From positions 1-54,397 of the forward strand of contig DJWQ01000013.1 of assembly GCA_002441045.1 (NCBI GenBank): DNA of 54,397 nt, given 5' to 3'. Below, piece after piece: positions 53,157 to 54,397 of the stretch (positions within the stretch are counted from its first letter, which is position 1; each line of letters opens with the position of its first letter). The position numbers and the translations under genes were made by a program. This DNA is from Firmicutes bacterium UBA6226. GTDB lineage: Bacteria; Bacillota_A; Clostridia; Peptostreptococcales; Acidaminobacteraceae. The notes under the pieces are model-generated. The model ran no database searches. It saw only the letters and a program-made list of their open reading frames with translations, and had not been told where the DNA came from.

Positions 53157-53609
53157 TTGGAAAAAATAATGGAAGGAAAGATGGAAGGAAAAGTAGAAAG
53201 AAATATAGAAAGAACTTTTGTAATTATTAAACCTGACGCGGTCATGAGAAACTTAACAGGGGTTATTTTGATGGAATATGAATCAAATGATTTACATTTA
53301 CTTAAATTGAAAATGCAAAATGCAACACCAGAAATACTTAAGCAACATTATGCAGAACATGTTGAAAAATCATTCTATCCTGATTTGGAGAAATTCATGT
53401 TATCTGGACCATTGGTAGCTATGGTACTAGAAGGAGAAGATGCAATCGAAAAGGTTAGAAGATTAAATGGTGCTACAAATCCTGATAAGGCGGAACCACA
53501 GTCGATTCGAGGCAAATATGGTACCACGACAACCATTAACTGTGTTCACGGTTCAGACTCTAAAACAAGTAGCCAAAGAGAAATTGAAATATGGTTTTCA
53601 GAGAAATAA
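53157..53609 (+). CDS. ndk: Nucleoside diphosphate kinase
   Basis: Transfers the terminal phosphate of ATP to other nucleoside diphosphates. Catalytic His in INCVHGSDS, plus RTFVIIKPDAVMRN, LSGPLVAMVLEG and IRGKYG. About 150 residues from TTG 53157, which is 5 nt after AGAGAGGTGG. Conserved sequence begins only at residue 22, so there is an N-terminal extension containing a near-exact 12-bp tandem repeat (53169-53180 and 53181-53192, both encoding MEGK). Each repeat contains GGAAGGAAA, so ATG 53181 is an alternative start. Confidence 0.92.
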   Translation: MEKIMEGKMEGKVERNIERTFVIIKPDAVMRNLTGVILMEYESNDLHLLKLKMQNATPEILKQHYAEHVEKSFYPDLEKFMLSGPLVAMVLEGEDAIEKVRRLNGATNPDKAEPQSIRGKYGTTTTINCVHGSDSKTSSQREIEIWFSEK

Positions 53610-53669
53610 ACAAGAATATTGTATACTTGTTCAACAAACATTGTATGTCTTCCATTAAAGTGATAAATT

Positions 53670-53690
53670 TGATATATAGCTGATATATCA
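53670..53690. repeat. 21-bp palindrome upstream of the GntR-type gene
   Basis: TGATATAT (53670-53677) pairs with ATATATCA (53683-53690) around AGCTG. It lies about 35 bp upstream of the -35 box of the regulator gene. No T-run follows directly; it could be an operator. Confidence 0.35.
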
Positions 53691-53725
53691 CATGTTTATC
53701 AAGGAACAGCTTGTTTCTCTTTTTA

Positions 53726-53754
53726 TTGGTTTGCGACAAGGTTTCGTGTATAAT
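53726..53754 (+). promoter_or_regulatory. Promoter of the GntR-type gene
   Basis: TTGGTT (53726-53731), 17-bp spacer, TATAAT (53749-53754). Start near 53761, leader about 21 nt. Confidence 0.6.
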
Positions 53755-53781
53755 GAAAGTATTCTTAACACGAGGGTGACT

Positions 53782-54397
53782 ATGCAAAAACAATCAAAAA
53801 CAGTTATTTACGAAGAATTGAAAAGAAGAATAATCGAACTTGAGATGAAACCGGGTGATCCGATTTTCGAAAAGGACCTCTGTTCAGAATTTGGTGTGAG
53901 TAGAACACCAGTTAGGGAAGCGCTTATTAAGTTAGCTCAGATTGATTTGGTCGAGTTTAGACCGCGCGTTGGAACCTTTGTCACTCAAATCGATATACCA
54001 ACAGTAAAGAATGCGTATGAAGTGAAAAAGAATCTTGAAGCATTTGCATCTGAACTTGCTGCTAAAAGAGCAACGGAAGATGAAATTAAAGCTCTATTTG
54101 ATATCATCGATCGCTTTGGCAAGTATGATTTGGAGATTGATTATAAACAATGCATTCAGGATGACCAGTTGTTTCATGAAATCATTAGAAAAGCTTCAAA
54201 AAATGTGATTTTAATTGATACATTGGATTCGCTCAATACGAAAACTGCTAGATTTCTTCAATCCATTCACTACGTAATTCAGCACTATGATATTCTCATT
54301 GAATCTTTTAAAAGTATTGCAGATGCAATAAAAAATAGAGATTGTGATGAAGCGAGAATTCAAACAGAGAAACATACGCGGTTGTTCCTAGAAGAAA
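53782..54397 (+). CDS. GntR-family (FadR/FCD subfamily) regulator, cut by window end
   Basis: At least 205 residues visible; no stop before the window edge. N-terminal winged helix (YEELKRRIIELEMKPGDPI; EKDLCSEFGVSRTPVREALI; RPRVGTFVT) and C-terminal helical FCD ligand-binding domain (AYEVKKNLEAFASELAAKRA; DDQLFHEIIRKAS). Such proteins sense small carboxylic acids and usually regulate adjacent metabolic genes, here presumably beyond the edge. GAGGGTGA ribosome binding site precedes ATG 53782. Confidence 0.92.
   Translation, partial: MQKQSKTVIYEELKRRIIELEMKPGDPIFEKDLCSEFGVSRTPVREALIKLAQIDLVEFRPRVGTFVTQIDIPTVKNAYEVKKNLEAFASELAAKRATEDEIKALFDIIDRFGKYDLEIDYKQCIQDDQLFHEIIRKASKNVILIDTLDSLNTKTARFLQSIHYVIQHYDILIESFKSIADAIKNRDCDEARIQTEKHTRLFLEE

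Noticed and set aside
53608..53725. Strong terminator after ndk
   Set aside because: Only short stems are present (AACAAG/CTTGTT near 53608-53630 and CAAG/CTTG near 53699-53712); neither has both a stable stem and an adjacent T-run.
1..54397. CRISPR arrays, insertion sequences, prophage or integration sites
   Set aside because: No regularly spaced repeats, transposase, integrase or phage structural motifs were seen; the only tRNA gene is not followed by a duplicated 3' end or integrase.

Overview
The window looks like a chromosomal segment of a low-GC, Gram-positive anaerobe of the class Clostridia, possibly near Fusibacter or a related Peptostreptococcales lineage. The genus is inferred from gene content and style only. 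Supporting signs are AT-rich DNA, strong AGGAGG-type ribosome binding sites with frequent TTG/GTG starts, TGnTATAAT extended -10 promoters, a T-box leucyl-tRNA synthetase leader, lipobox lipoproteins with Thr/Ala/Glu linkers, rubredoxin, and a secretin-free Tad pilus locus. I see no prophage, insertion sequence, CRISPR array or rRNA.

Layout. 1-6100: oligopeptide ABC transporter oppBCDF followed by a solute-binding lipoprotein whose two halves are in swapped order, an apparent circular permutation and the most unusual gene here. 6300-15800: DegS/DegU-like two-component pair, then a Tad/Flp pilus locus (flp, tadE, tadG-like, cpaB with a LysM tail, receiver-fused tadZ/cpaE, cpaF, tadB, tadC, DUF192). 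15900-22300: small winged-helix protein, PrsA-type foldase, a lipoprotein, tRNA-Val, PRPP-synthetase-like enzyme, and on the minus strand a flavin reductase plus a PAS-SpoIIE phosphatase. 22370-28000: a MutS2-like ATPase without Smr domain behind a leader containing a 7-codon upstream ORF and an intrinsic terminator, a UPF0180 protein, T-box leuS and a CopZ-like chaperone. 28180-32740: a regulator with a pseudo-receiver facing an operon that encodes an RsbW-like kinase fused to a degenerate SpoIIE-like region, a methyl-accepting chemoreceptor and a STAS antagonist. 32800-38100: ferritin-like protein, YibE/F membrane protein, Cache-HAMP-GGDEF diguanylate cyclase, Mn-type superoxide dismutase behind a Fur-type box, exonuclease III. 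38140-45730: a PAS sigma-54 activator and the operon it probably controls. That operon has three helically phased dyad sites and a consensus -24/-12 promoter, and encodes a membrane protein, GntP permease, YdiF-type CoA-transferase, SDR dehydrogenase and thiolase, a likely 3-hydroxybutyrate/acetoacetate catabolic route. 45800-54397: DUF4250, a secreted unknown plus DUF418 protein, a minus-strand cluster (PduO adenosyltransferase, ADP-ribosylglycohydrolase, metallophosphoesterase), rubredoxin, two unknown coupled genes, NDP kinase and a GntR/FadR regulator cut by the window edge.

How the genes relate. Surface sensing, pili and second messengers recur: the pilus locus sits behind a two-component system and carries its own receiver domain. 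The chemoreceptor operon appears to be a partner-switching module, for which the intact phosphatase at 20258-21697 could be a partner. Observations I rank highest are the permuted binding protein, the attenuator-like leader of the Smr-less MutS2, the chemoreceptor partner-switch operon, and the three-site sigma-54 enhancer array.
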